From: Baylisascaris procyonis
Taxonomy: Eukaryota; Nematoda; Chromadorea; Rhabditida; Ascarididae
Assembly: GCA_037389465.1 (NCBI GenBank)
Contig: JAZARR010000170.1
Coordinates: 62,001 to 126,000, forward strand
Length of the DNA stretch: 64,000 nt
Direction of reading: 5' to 3'
Both the position numbers and the translations under genes were made by a program. Within the stretch, counting starts at the first letter, position 1. The number at the start of each line of letters is the position of its first letter. Of this stretch, positions 38,329 through 50,647 are shown piece after piece. The notes beneath the pieces are model-generated. The model saw only the letters and a program-made list of their open reading frames with translations, was not told where the DNA came from and did not search any database.

Positions 38329-41300
38329 TGTAAATGAAAACTAAGACTGATGAGGATATTCAAAGAGACGAGAATGAATAAATTATACCAAATTGCCATC
38401 GCTTTGTGTTTTTAAATATACAATTCACGGATACTATGCGCCAGAATTAGATCACAATAAGATATTATTGATTTAATTAGGTTCGGAAATTCCGAAATAT
38501 ACGGCAATCCCTCTCGAGTGATTCGACCGCAATCACGATCACCAATGGTAAAAATAATCTTAGAATGACTTGACATCTGATGAAATAGTATCATTGTTGC
38601 TATAAGGCATTTGATAACCTCAGAAAATGTCAGCAGAATCATTCATCTACTCCAAAATTCTATCATTATTCATTTTTGGACTAAGACATAGGAAGAAGTA
38701 TTTTTTGGTTAGGATGAGGCAACATGTAGCAACAAATTACTCTTCCTATGATCGTCTGCCTTCCTATTTTTATCTCATAATAGTCATCCATATAAGTCCT
38801 TATAAGTCCCTCCCACATCAATGAATTTTGTACCGAATGAAGAGGGATAATTTGAAAAAAGATGAGGTCATTTGTAAACAACATGATGCGTAAATGTGCA
38901 TGATGTTCTTCCACATCGCTTATAGAACAAAAGATGTTTATATTGCATATAAATAAGGCAAACTAGAATTTATATCTCACATCCCTTGCTAAAAGTGATA
39001 TTGTTTGTCAATTAACGAGTTTGTGTTCAGGCAATAGTGATATGTCACCCTCAAGGGCACATAGTCGATTGCATTCAATTAGTAGCCTTTAGGATTTTCA
39101 ACTGACACTTTCCGAAACTACTGCGTAAGATGTGATCCTCTACCACGATTTCTGAACTCTTTTTGTTGTGTTATCTACTTAACTCTACCTATTTCTTCAA
39201 TCACTATCTATCATACATATAAATTAAGCTGATTATAGGCATAAATGTGAATGAATTCTCATAAAGTTAAGAGAGAAAGGCGGAAAAATGAAGAAATTAG
39301 AGGAGTCTAATTAAGTTATAAAAAGCTGATAACCTATTAAAAATGTATGGTTTATCGTGGTCATCCCTAGACATGAAATAAATGCTTAGAATGGGAACTT
39401 GATAAAGGGTTGACAATTAATAATGTATCATAAATAACGATACGGTCATCTTTGATCAAAAATTACTTTCATATGCACATAGATTTTCCATTAGATTCTA
39501 TAGCGATCAGTTGAATGCAATCAATTCAGAATAATAGTTTTAAAGACAACGTAGTGGAAATTAAATTAACTGAGATTAAATTCTATTAGATTTGAAATAT
39601 TTTCATTGGTTTCGTTTGATGAATGAACTGAATAAAGTGGAAAATATCTTATAAGCGATAACCAGTCAAATAATACTATCGTATTGTTAATTCAAAGAAA
39701 AACATAGTTAATGTTCTGTTTTATTCCCTATCTCCCTTAAAGATATAAATACATTGTTTTGAATTTAATATGACTATTCTGATATACCTGCGAGACTACA
39801 CTAATACTCTAATATACGTGTTAATGTTCCCTAAAGACATGAATTTATAAAATTCAGTGAAATTCAAAATTTTGAATTTTTTGAGCATTACTGACTAAAA
39901 TGTTGTATTGTAATATATTAAATTGCTCTAAAATTTAGTAATATACCTGTGAGAAGTAAAGAGATGAGTGGAAGCATGAGAGGCGACCGCTGCTTGGATA
40001 GCTTTTTGGTTAATAAGATAAAATTTCCCAGAAACAACGCAAATCTAGCTGCCCTTAGGCAAATAAAACCTGTTTTTGGAAGGGATAAAAGAACGTATCC
40101 ACTTAGGGCAAAATGCACTGTTATCGAACATAAGAACACAGCAATGAGAAAGTCATAGAAAATCTTCTATAATTCAATGATTTGACTGAAGAAAAAAAGA
40201 AGAGTTCATTAGTTGCTAACGAAATCATTGCTTAGTGCACAATTTGATATATTAGAAAAGTGGATTACTTCACAAGTGCCAAAAGAGTTTTCATGAAATA
40301 TACTTAAAGATTTAATTCATCTTATCAATCACTTTCACAATTTTTCCAGTGAGAAATGAAATATATGGAATAAAATTTTCATCATTTTCAACTAATGTGA
40401 CCATATAAATCTTTTCGATAAAAAAAAGATTCGTTTTTCTATGAATCGAGCAGTGTAAAATGAAATCCAATGCATGCAATTTTTTTGATCGTTTCAAATG
40501 CATTTGACCCATTTCGAAACTCATATATTAACATGAAATAAACTATGAACGATAAGTCTTTTATCACTCTAGCCTCAATGCTTCTTAAGTTGAAACCAAA
40601 TTGCAAACAAACAGACATATAGACAGACGCGCAAATTATGCGTACACACAGAATGTTGACATAATACGCTTTACAAGGCAAAGTTGCACAAGCTATTCAT
40701 TACACTTTCAGCAATTTGTCTCTACTTAACGAATACAGTTTCAGAAACTAAGTAAACCCCTCCACTTCCACCCCCTCCTTTCCTTTATCCCACCCTCCTT
40801 CCCCACCCGCCCGACTGTTTCTATGTCCCGACTATTTGATAAGAAAAATAGGGAGTTTTGGACTGAAAATCATTTGAACGGAACGATAACATCTGAACGC
40901 GTCGGCATTGTCTTAAGTCGAAGTATTATTTTGGAGACGCGGTCCTCAGAAGGCATTTTTCACTACCTCTAATTTCGTAGCATTACTTAAGTACACTGAA
41001 AATGAGATCCAACGATTTATTCCCTCTTTTCAATTCTGCAGTTCCGCCATAGATTTTTCTTATTTGCCAGGTTTAAGTCGTCTCCATGACTTCACTGAAT
41101 ACAGCAAAAACCTGTTCACTGAGATCATCGAAAGATTGTAATATTGACAATTAAGATCAAACAAAAGCCACATAAGTAATATCCACATCCAGTGCAATAG
41201 CAAAGTAAATTTACTTCGAATATCCTCTGAAAATAGTCTTCGCAAATAACTACTCCAACATCGTCAAATGTCTCTCCGATTCCGCATATCCGACTGCGTG

Positions 41301-44300
41301 AACCGGTGGAATTCAATAAGGTAACAAACGATTGACTAAGCTTGCTAGGAAATATAAGATAGCGATGAGGGTTATAAATGAAATTTGTGAATATAGAATG
41401 GATATTCTGCATTACGGTCACTTTCATTGCAACGTTCATCACACATCGAATGGCTTGAAAATTTGTTCTTTTTTGCATTGCAGTTGGCATTTGAAGCATT
41501 TGAACAGAATTTCTTTTTCTCGTATATGAGAACCTGTTCTCATATATGGTTGCAGGTCAAAGCTATCAAACACATATAGTGCATGACACAATAAAATGAA
41601 GAAAAATGCATGCATATAGAGGGAGATTTCATTCCAATAAGATGAATGAAACAAAGAGATTTTTTTTTTCTTTCAAAATCGTGTCAAGAATAATCTGAAA
41701 ACTTCCCATGAATTGCCTGGGTTATGTCCGTCTTTTTTTTTCTTTTTTTGTTTCTCATTATAAATATTCTCATATTTCATTTAGATTTTTTTCTCACATA
41801 TTATTCCATGCTTTCACTTATGAGGAGTATTCTTTATCATATTTGGTTTAGTGCACTTCATTCTAAAGGTAGATGATTCGTTCCACTAATTTCCTACAGA
41901 TCTTTGCTTATTATTCAACATAAACATCACATTAAAAAAAGATGTTCAAGCCTGCTTACACTTCACTTATATTGATAAAACCTCGCTAATATAATATGAG
42001 TTCTGCTCAGTGCACAGGATTTTATTCATTCAGCATTGATTATGGAGTAGGTGCATGGCATTTATGATCATCAATCTCTGCGCAGTAATTTAGCTTCAAA
42101 AGCGTACTCTTTCGTCATATACCACCGTAGTGGCATTCAGCGCTTCATTTTTAAATTATACAGCTCGAGCACGTATATGGAAACATATATGCGTGGGCGG
42201 ATGTTTAAGTGTCAGTATTTAAGATATTTTACTAATACCACTAAAATAAATGCCTCTTATTGATACTAAATTAGAATTTATCGCATATGATGAATAACCG
42301 ACTAGCCGAAAATTTTTTTTGGGAGTGGAATTTTTTTAAAGAGAAGAAAGTTGGCCGGATTTTTGCGCCATTGCAAATTTATTTCGCATGTTGCCTTGCA
42401 AAATTTGCAAAATTATGTGCATAGGTATGTGTTATCTATCCATCTGTTCGTCTATCTGTCTGATAGCTTCAACTCATTAACCATTAAATATAAAACTATG
42501 AAATTCCATGATTATATCGTATATCATAGAATGATTTTCTCTAATATTTTTTATATTGATGATTTACAAAGTTTAGAAAAAAAAAGTTATGCGCATTTAA
42601 AGTGGCAAAAATTTATTGACATTTTATACCATTTAGGTTTTCATTTTTAACCGGTTAGATCATCGAAAAACCAGCTTTTTGTGAGATTTATATTTGCGGT
42701 CATGACACTCAAAACAGGAAAATATCATCACAAATCGTCAGTCATTTATTGCTCACTTATAAAACTGGTTGCTTAGGTGATCGCAGTGTAAAAATGCTTA
42801 CCATGTCGAATCGCTATGTCTATTTAGTGAAATATTTATTTAATTCTATAAATAAATAATATTTATAAATAGTTATTATTGGGGAATTTACGAGTGGAGT
42901 GACCACTAGTCAAATTAACCTTCAAAAAAAAAAAAAAAAATGTAAATAATGACGCTGAACGTAGGGATAAATTACGTCGCCTGAAAGATGCTCAATGTTG
43001 CACTCACATTTATTGAGGTGAACACATTTATTTTCAACGTAAGTTTGCTGCTGCATATTTCCATTTCGCTGGCAACTAACATTCGGGGACTAGTTCCTAA
43101 GTTTTTCTTTCAGTAAACTTCGTAACATCGATATCTCTCGTTTTGGATTTTCAGCGGTTAAATCGGCGTGAAAATTTGTGGCCTTTATGAGTGCAAACAA
43201 ATTAGTTACAAACAGTTTGCATATATTCGTTCATCGTAAATTTTCCTTATTTATAAGACATTCGAATATCCACTCTTTTTATCATTTTGTGAATTTTTTG
43301 GATGTTCTAAAGACATAAGAAAATAATCTGGGACTATCCTCATGTTAATCCGAAAATCGGAGTCCCGACTCACTTCAATATTTTCATTCTTGTCGGCAGT
43401 AGGTTCGCGAAGATTGATGAAAGAAATCGACGAGAGGAAAGATGCTCTACTCGGCTTTTTTTATTTTTGCGCTGTTAACATTGATCTTTTCAAAATTTTG
43501 CGTCGTTAACATATTGTTTGGTGACCTCGCAAGTGGATATTTCTGGCAACTCTCCAAACTTTGTTCTACAAGGTAGCAGAGAAGCAACGATTCGCGCCAA
43601 AGATTCTGCTATGGTGTCTAATAAAGAAGTCGCTGGTTCGTGATGTTGTTGTTCTCCACGGAAGAATTGGGTGGAGGGGGGGGGGGAGGGATGCAATTAG
43701 CAGAGTAGTTTGGGGACCGAAGGTTCGGAAGGAGTTGGGAAGGTGGTTTTTGTTGGTATTTTGACATCTTACATGTCGTTCTGAGCAGTCTTCATTTCAT
43801 GCGTATAGAGTTCTAGCATTTTCGTTTTTTCCATACAGTTTTAATCAGACACTTTCAAGGAAACTCCCGCTGAATTCTGTTCAAATGGAGGGGCCAAACT
43901 TCACTAAAGGAAAACTAGATTAACAGGAATATATTTTCGACAGGAAGGGCGAGAGGTGCATTCTAATGGAGGTCAGCCATTTACGACTGTTATGAAAAGC
44001 GAAGCCCCATACATAAACCACCGGTACGATAACATGGCCGGGGCAGGTGTATAGCCTTGGCCCTATCTCTGGCCGTACGCTGGGAAATGTGACCAAGGCA
44101 ACACTGTTCAGGTTGTCGTAAGAAGGGCCACACGTGACGTCGAATCAAACTTGTGTTAGCTTTGTCCATTGCAACGATTCGCTTCTCCGAATAGTATGCG
44201 CCAAGATTACGCATTTACCTTCAGTGTGGTCTGGTCGCTTTTCCACATTCCATGGCCAGTGTAGAGATAGGGTTAAGTGCATCGGTTCAGCCACGTTTCA

Positions 44301-45395
44301 TCTATTCGATGCGTAGTTTAGGTATCGCTATTTCAATTTTACCGTCGGCATTAGCGAATTTTTTAGCTGTGAAAGTAGACTTGTTCAGTTAAAGTTCATT
44401 TGAGGCATGGAACATATCTTCGATAGGGATTCTGGTCAGTTTATCGTTCGAACACCCGATACTAAGGAACGAGGTAGATATTTCGTGTATTTATTTCTTT
44501 TTTATTTGACCGGGTAACAGATATAGTCGACTACAACAGGTTTAGAAGTAGCCGATTTCCATGGAGGGGGATGAGTTCGAGTGCTCAAATTTCATTCTTT
44601 GATAGCTCCATGCTGTTACATTGACTTTTTGAACGGTACAGAAATGACTACATAAATATATTGTTGTGGTTTTCTTGTAGTCTTTAGTATAATCGTCCTT
44701 ATTCTCCTTATTTCGGCTTATTCGTTTTGATACTTATATAGGTGAGAAAATTTTAAGAACGTTCTTTGTCCTTCCTGATATGTACAATGAGGAAGTCCCT
44801 CCATCCTCCTACTCCATGAAATGAGTTTCTTCCGAAGGTTGTGATTGCGGTCATTGAACAGCTACTATATTCCTGAGATTGCTATTATCTCATTTATCGT
44901 TAAGGTGAAACTTTTTTTTCTAATTGTTCAAAAATCGTTTGAGAAGCATTTTTTAAATAAGGTTTCAGTTTTTTTCACAGTTTCAATGAAGCAGACCGAA
45001 CAAGAAGTTCGATTATGAAGTAGCGGCATGTGGACGTCAACTTTAGACATTTAAGAGTGTGATATTTAATTCGAAGCACTGCTGTGTCATCGGATTTCGG
45101 CTAAGAATCAGTTCAGGACTCATTTTTTCAGGATCGTTTTTTTCTCTTTCTGTTCGCAATCACCTTTTTATTCCATACTCTTTTTACGTCATTGTTCGAC
45201 ATGATTGGGACCTCAATTATAATTGGACTACGCCCTCACCCTGCCTCTCCCCCACCTGCTTTTCTTCATAGAGTCCGAGAGACGAACTGTCGCATTGGTA
45301 CGCCTCATATCCTCTCGAATGTCTAATTTTATTCTGCCCTAAATTGTATAGCTGATTTTTTTCTAAATTGAAAGACCAATAATTTCATAATTTTA
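38329..45395. other. Intergenic stretch, no gene recognised
   Basis: Very AT-rich from 38.3 to 43.3 kb, with only short open frames of unlikely composition. The 5' region of the minus-strand DB-module gene and the upstream exon or promoter of the plus-strand C1orf50-family gene should lie here, but I could not place either. A G-rich run at 43675-43686 and a more GC-rich block at about 43.98-44.28 kb stand out. A perfect 11-bp hairpin lies at 41523-41546. A 9-codon frame at 44985 (MKQTEQEVR) follows a TTTTCACAG acceptor but does not join in phase to the downstream exon. Confidence 0.5.
41523..41546. repeat. Perfect 11-bp hairpin
   Basis: TATATGAGAAC and its exact complement are separated by two bases. 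It is isolated in AT-rich sequence. Confidence 0.7.
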
Positions 45396-45396
45396 G

Positions 45397-45974
45397 TGTC
45401 AGTGCAATTAGTGGAAACAGGGGGCGACGTATCGGCAAAAGCACTTCGAATTCATAATCCGAACGATATCGTTGCATTAGCGGAAAAGGTGCAACAAGCA
45501 CACGATTTCGTACAAGCGAAAGCGATTAGCCGGCTGTCAGTTATTGTGGAACAGATGAAATTTTTGCGTTTGGTATGATTCTTTACGTTCTTATTTAATC
45601 ACATTTTATGGGCAGAAAGAGGAATGAAATAATCGATGGAAAAGGAGATTATGAAATTTTTGATGTGAAGATTTTCAAGATGCTAGGTGATTCCTGTTGT
45701 GGAAAACGTAAGCGAAATAACGTAAATAATGCTAAATATCTGATCGTGTAATAATCTCGCGTTTACTCTTTCTCGTATTTGTTGGTCATCATTTTCATGC
45801 TTTAATTTTTATTATTATTTTACCATAATAGTTTTTGGTTATGGCCATGTAATGCGTCGAGTACAGGTGGAATAATAATTTATGCTGACGTTTCGGCTCT
45901 TTGAGCCATAATCATAGCAACCAAGCTGAAATTCGTCATACAAAGTACACTTTTTACGTTTCATAGAGTTGGAT

Positions 45975-46058
<84 letters not shown>

Positions 46059-46602
46059 AACTCTATTTCTATCGCGTATATATATATATGCGATAGAAAT
46101 GAGAAAGGGAGAGAAAAGAAGAAAAGGAAAAAAATTAAAAGAAAAAAAATGCAGTCAGAGTTCCCGAGAGAGAAGATTTATGAGGTTGGATAATTCGACA
46201 CAGCCGTTAATCTGTGGTTTTAGAGAGTTTATGAGGTGGGCATCCCTTATCTTGCGGATTAGCGTGCCTTTGCCACGAGCAAGTATTTCGACCACAATGT
46301 TAGTGGCCTCAAGGTTGTGGACCTTGGCAACATGCTTGGCCATTGGGCATGCAGCATATGATCGAGATAGTGGTGATGACATGTTTAACACGTGCTCTCT
46401 AATGCGCTCATGCAGGAAGCGGCCCGTTTCGCCACTTGATGAATTTCAGCTTGGTTGCTATAATTATGGCTCAAACAGCCGAAACGTCAGCATAAATCAT
46501 TATTCCATCTGTACTCGACGCATTACATGGTCATAATCAAAAACTATTATACTAATATATCTATCGATCATGCTTCTGCGAAACAACAGTGTTACTGCTC
46601 AA

Positions 46603-46680
<78 letters not shown>

Positions 46681-46750
46681 TCTTATTGTTATTATCCATT
46701 ATTTATTATTTTATTATTTTTATCATTTACTATTTATTATTTATCGTTTA

Positions 46751-46812
<62 letters not shown>

Positions 46813-48301
46813 CATTGTTATTATTATTATTGTTATTATTATTGTTATTATTGTTATCATTATTATTATACTCATGTGTAGCATAAGTGAATGTAAACAT
46901 AAGTAATGTAAGTATACGAGAATATTTTTGATGAAAAATATAATGTAAGTGGGAAAAACTTGAATAGTTCGATAGGGATCGTAGAATATTATTTGGTAGT
47001 TGAATTTACATAAGTGTTAATTATTATTGTGCAGTTGCATAAATATTAGCTAATATAAATATTATTATAAATGTTATGCTCTTTGTGGTATTTCTTTTAT
47101 CCATTCATTAAGTTTAATTAAAATTTTCAGCAAGCTGAAGAGGTGCTTCGTGCTGCAGAACGAGATGATGACCTTCATAGAGTGGCGTGCAATTTTAAAA
47201 AAGTGCCCGGATCGACTTATTATTTGTATAGAAAAAGGAGTGGGAATCGATTCTTTTCGATGATTTCACCACAAGAATGGGGAGCATCTCGAACGAATGA
47301 ATATATTGGTGCCTATAGGTGAGATTTATAACTGCTTTGGAGGTTTATTTTGTTTGAGATTTATTACTGCTTTTGAGGTTTATTTTGTTTATCTATTTAG
47401 ACTAGAATAAATAGCGTACATTTTACCTAGAAAGCATTTCGTTGCACTCATGATTTTTTTATTTGAATTTATTACTCTAATGTTCAGCATAATTTCAGCG
47501 AAATAAAGGAATTGCCTATAACCTAGCAAATATTACTTTGACTCTAAAATAAAAATAGGAACCTCCTTTGAAATGCTCTTGTTGAACACTAAAGAAATCA
47601 AAGAACCAACATATCTTTGAAGCAATTTTTGTGTTTTAAGTGTTGCAAGCTGAAGGTCATCTTAATTTGGCATCATATATGACCGAAAGATTCAAAGCAG
47701 TGCATTCGTTTGCGTCTTTAGAAGGTTGTTAGTTCTCGTATGGATACTTTTTCTTTGATAGGATTTAGGTTGGCATATTGTAGAAATTTTTGAGATTTTA
47801 TATATATTTTTTTGAATATTGAAGTGTCTGTGACGAATTACAGCTGTCAAAGCTTTTGTTCTTGGAAGCCGGAAACGGCTACCAGGGTAGCCGAAAACCA
47901 TCGGGAGACTGCTGGTAGTCTCATGGCTGTCTGTAATCGGAAACTGTTTAAAGACTTTCCTGAAGCTGAGCTAGGTAAGAAAGGAAAATGGTTTTTCACA
48001 ACTTTGCGTTTAGCTAATAAGAAATCTCAATTTTATTTCCTTTTTTCCAGTATCGGTTGCGTGTACTGATCGGAAATTTGTGACTCTTAATTGGGAGGAC
48101 CAGAGTTGCCGATATTTATGAGATGAAATGAATTTGTGAAAGAATCTTTTGACGTTATAGAAATAGTCTTTTGTGTTCAGATTGGAAGCTGATCGGAGTT
48201 GGACATGCGAAAAAGATTTCGAGAAGAGAGCTGCAGAGGATGAACTTTTGAAGACAGTAATCTCAAAGAACAGCGATTCATTGCTATTGCCGATAAAGTG
48301 A
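45397..48301 (+). CDS. DUF2452 / C1orf50-family protein, 3 recognised exons
   Basis: Exons 45397-45572, 47131-47318 and 48181-48301 join in phase and end in TGA. The product resembles human C1orf50, a small conserved protein of unknown function. Matching stretches are [44 protein letters not shown] and a final segment with [11 protein letters not shown]. Homology is from memory of the family. The first recognised exon opens right after a TTTTAG acceptor with bases TG, in phase 1. A preceding exon ending in A would therefore make a start codon split by the intron (A/TG). Such an exon is not identified. With that start the protein would be 161 residues, slightly shorter than the human one. An AATAAA follows the stop by 25 bases. 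Intron 1 (1.56 kb) contains an inverted-repeat mobile element and a trinucleotide repeat. Confidence 0.87.
45979..46054. repeat. TA dinucleotide microsatellite within inverted-repeat element
   Basis: About 76 bp of alternating TA, flanked by AGAGTTGG/ATGGGTTTA on the left and its near complement TAAACCCAACTCT on the right. The whole block can therefore fold on itself. Confidence 0.95.
46155..46445 (-). pseudogene. Truncated GIY-YIG endonuclease domain, Penelope-like
   Basis: Reading leftward from about 46445, an open frame runs [14 protein letters not shown], then [16 protein letters not shown], then [19 protein letters not shown] and stops near 46155. The GETGR-L-xRI-EH motif and the later IRKIR-AHLI--LKP-IN motif are typical of the endonuclease domain at the C-terminus of Penelope-like retroelements. 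The part with the GIY and YIG strands is missing, because the frame abuts the right-hand inverted repeat. No reverse transcriptase domain is present, so the copy is dead. Assignment is by motif recognition only. Confidence 0.7.
46602..46872. repeat. ATT trinucleotide microsatellite
   Basis: A pure ATT run at 46602-46680 is followed by degenerate ATT/TTTA units and a second long run to about 46872. The low-complexity open frames (poly-Ile, poly-Leu, poly-Tyr) across it are repeat artefacts. It lies in intron 1 of the C1orf50-family gene. Confidence 0.95.
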
Positions 48302-48326
48302 TTTCTTTTAATGGTTGCTTACAGCA

Positions 48327-48332
48327 AATAAA
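48327..48332 (+). other. Poly-A signal of the C1orf50-family gene
   Basis: AATAAA begins 26 bases after the TGA stop codon, a typical nematode distance for a short 3' untranslated region. Confidence 0.65.
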
Positions 48333-50308
48333 ATAACACTAGATATTGACCCGAAAGTATTAGTGGGATATTGTAGTTTTAAAGGGAGCTGGTTAAATTT
48401 GGGTACAGGTGCGATAAGTGGAAATAACTTACGGAGGAGGTGAATAAACATTTGAGGAGGCGGCGAAGAGGGGCACAAGGGTTACACTTTTTTGAAGTAT
48501 GAATAGCGATTTCACTGAATATTCTTATAGTATTTTCGAGTGTTAGTGAATGTATTCAGGGACTGACATTTACTTTGTTGTCATTATTTTTTTAATTGAT
48601 AGGGTGGGGTGATAGCAATTCGGGACAGTTTACTTCAGGTCACACCGATTAGGTGAACAGAATCCTTTTAAACTTTTATACGAAAGAAGAAATTCACTTC
48701 GCCTTTTATTGAACGTACTCTTACTTTGAGTAATTAAGCTCGAGGAAGTAATGTTTTCGCAACTTGAAATGTTCCATCCTATTATTAACGTTGTCAACCT
48801 GGCAGAATGAATCACTCCGCTTGCCACTCTCTGTTCTGCTTCCCTCTTTCCCCTCCCTTCCCTGCACCCTTTCTCCTCACTCGCCAATAAAACCCCTCAC
48901 AAGAATCATGGGAAGTTTTCCTCTCCATTGTTTAGTGATATTCTTTGATAAGGAAATATCTAAAAAAGACTAATTATGAGTAGGTGAGTTGAGCAATATG
49001 TTTATGGGGACTGTTTGTTTCGGCGACATAAACGATTTTATCTAGTTATATATTTATGAAGCGAAATATTTTGTAGATTAAAAATTCTATAGGTGCAATA
49101 TCGTTGTAGGACATTTCGCAAATATGCAAAAAAAGTATCGCTGATGATCGGATACTGATCGAACAAGTTTATAAAATAGCATCTTTTGCTCGAAAATTTG
49201 GATAAAAATTTAAAAAATATGTGACAAAATTTTATTTATTTTGATTCTATGTTTGTATCGTACTGGCTCATTTAGGCATCTTCGGAGCTCAGTTATATCG
49301 CATTCTCTTGGTTGATTGGTAACACTTAAATGTGTTTGCCGATTATTTATTGTTTTGTTTGTATTTTTCTGTGAGTTAACTAAAGGGAATAAATTATTTA
49401 AGTGCAAGCTGTTTATATTATTAGGAAGTGAACTCTATATACGGAAGAGATGAGTGAGGGATGTTGAAGTGAATGATTGTTTGCCCTTTCATATGGTGGT
49501 GATTCTATTATGTATTTCTTTAATTGTGTATATAACAAGGAATATAAGAGATGATTATAAAACAAATTCTTGCGAGTGTCGTTATATTTGAATCTGTTAT
49601 GGTATCTATGCCGCAAAAATGGTTGAACTACCTTAATCGTCAAAACAAAGCTGGGGTCGAATTGAGAATTCATGGATCGATCTCTGGGCATTCTTATCTA
49701 TTCGAATTGCATTGTCATATAGTTTCACTGCTAAAGTTTGCAGTATCACATAATCCAGTAGCATTTATATACACATAGATTATTGGCTTATAAATTCGAA
49801 CTATTTTATTATAGTAAATGTTTTAATTTTGTTAAATTATTTAAGATGCTGAATAGCAGACTGTCGTTCTATATTACGATTTACTGTATTCTCTAGTGGT
49901 TCCGCATTAGTGTTTTCTCGTTGAGTGAAACTATCGAATGAATTATGAAATCATGTAGCGGTGAATGTGTGTTCCTCATGGCTGGTTATCCTCTCATCTC
50001 TCCTGTCGTTTCCTGGTTAATCTTAAAGGCAGATATAATCACAATGAAACGGCAGTTGTGATCGGCAAATTTGATGTTTGTAGTGTAGTGTGCTTACAGT
50101 GTAGGATGAGATCGTTCAACTTGAAAGCAATTGGGTGCCTAGCTTCAATTTTTATTTTCCATAAAGCAGTACACTTCATTTCTTTTGCGCATCGAACTTT
50201 GATTATCCGCAATGTCGGCGGCTTTATGTTCAAAAATGTACGATTAAGAAGTGAAATGAGGGGTCAGGAGTGTTGTAAAGTAATATGAGTAACTCTAACA
50301 GCAAATGT

Positions 50309-50360
<52 letters not shown>

Positions 50361-50647
50361 TATATTTGTGCACAAATTTATTTATTTATTTATTTAAATC
50401 GAAGTTGCGGATAGTTTATCCACCGGAATGTTCGTTTCGTATTTAGAAGTTCATATAAAGGGTCGTCCATTTTCCAGTTATTTATATATATTTTTAACTG
50501 CTGATTATAAATCCAAGGAACAAATGGCGTATAATTGAGGTGTGTTTATTTCTTTTTTATGCGGTGTACTTCGTGAAGTTATATTGACCATTTTTAAACG
50601 TATGCAAATACTCAAAAGTTGAATTATTGGGCGTCCGATATTCGATA
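48333..50647. other. Gap between the C1orf50-family gene and arp-6
   Basis: No gene recognised. The short frames are AT-rich and lack splice context. A TA microsatellite lies at 50312-50365, followed by a TTTA run to about 50395. The arp-6 promoter or trans-splice site should lie at its right end, but no convincing TTTCAG sits immediately before the arp-6 ATG. Confidence 0.55.
50312..50365. repeat. TA dinucleotide microsatellite
   Basis: About 54 bp of alternating TA with one ATACAT interruption, followed by a short TTTA repeat. It lies 280 bp upstream of the arp-6 start codon. Confidence 0.95.

Larger units (their letters stand above)
45825..46550. mobile_element. Inverted-repeat element with a Penelope-like endonuclease remnant
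   Basis: Arms of about 114 bp (45825-45938 and 46438-46550) are close reverse complements. Both contain the block ATAATAGTTTTTGGTTATG or its complement, TGCGTCGAGTACAG, GCTGACGTTTCGGCT and ACCAAGCTGAAATTC. Between them lie a TA microsatellite, two nested small hairpins (45965-46070 and about 46068-46102) and, on the minus strand, part of a GIY-YIG endonuclease domain. The element sits in intron 1 of the C1orf50-family gene. Terminal repeats together with a GIY-YIG domain suggest a heavily truncated Penelope-like retroelement. No reverse transcriptase is left. I see no certain target-site duplication. Confidence 0.7.

Noticed and set aside
45973..46536. 187-codon plus-strand frame
   Set aside because: It translates the TA tract and the antisense of the GIY-YIG remnant; only the minus-strand reading shows a protein family.
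46527..46906. Open frames of 103-119 codons
   Set aside because: They are translations of the ATT microsatellite.
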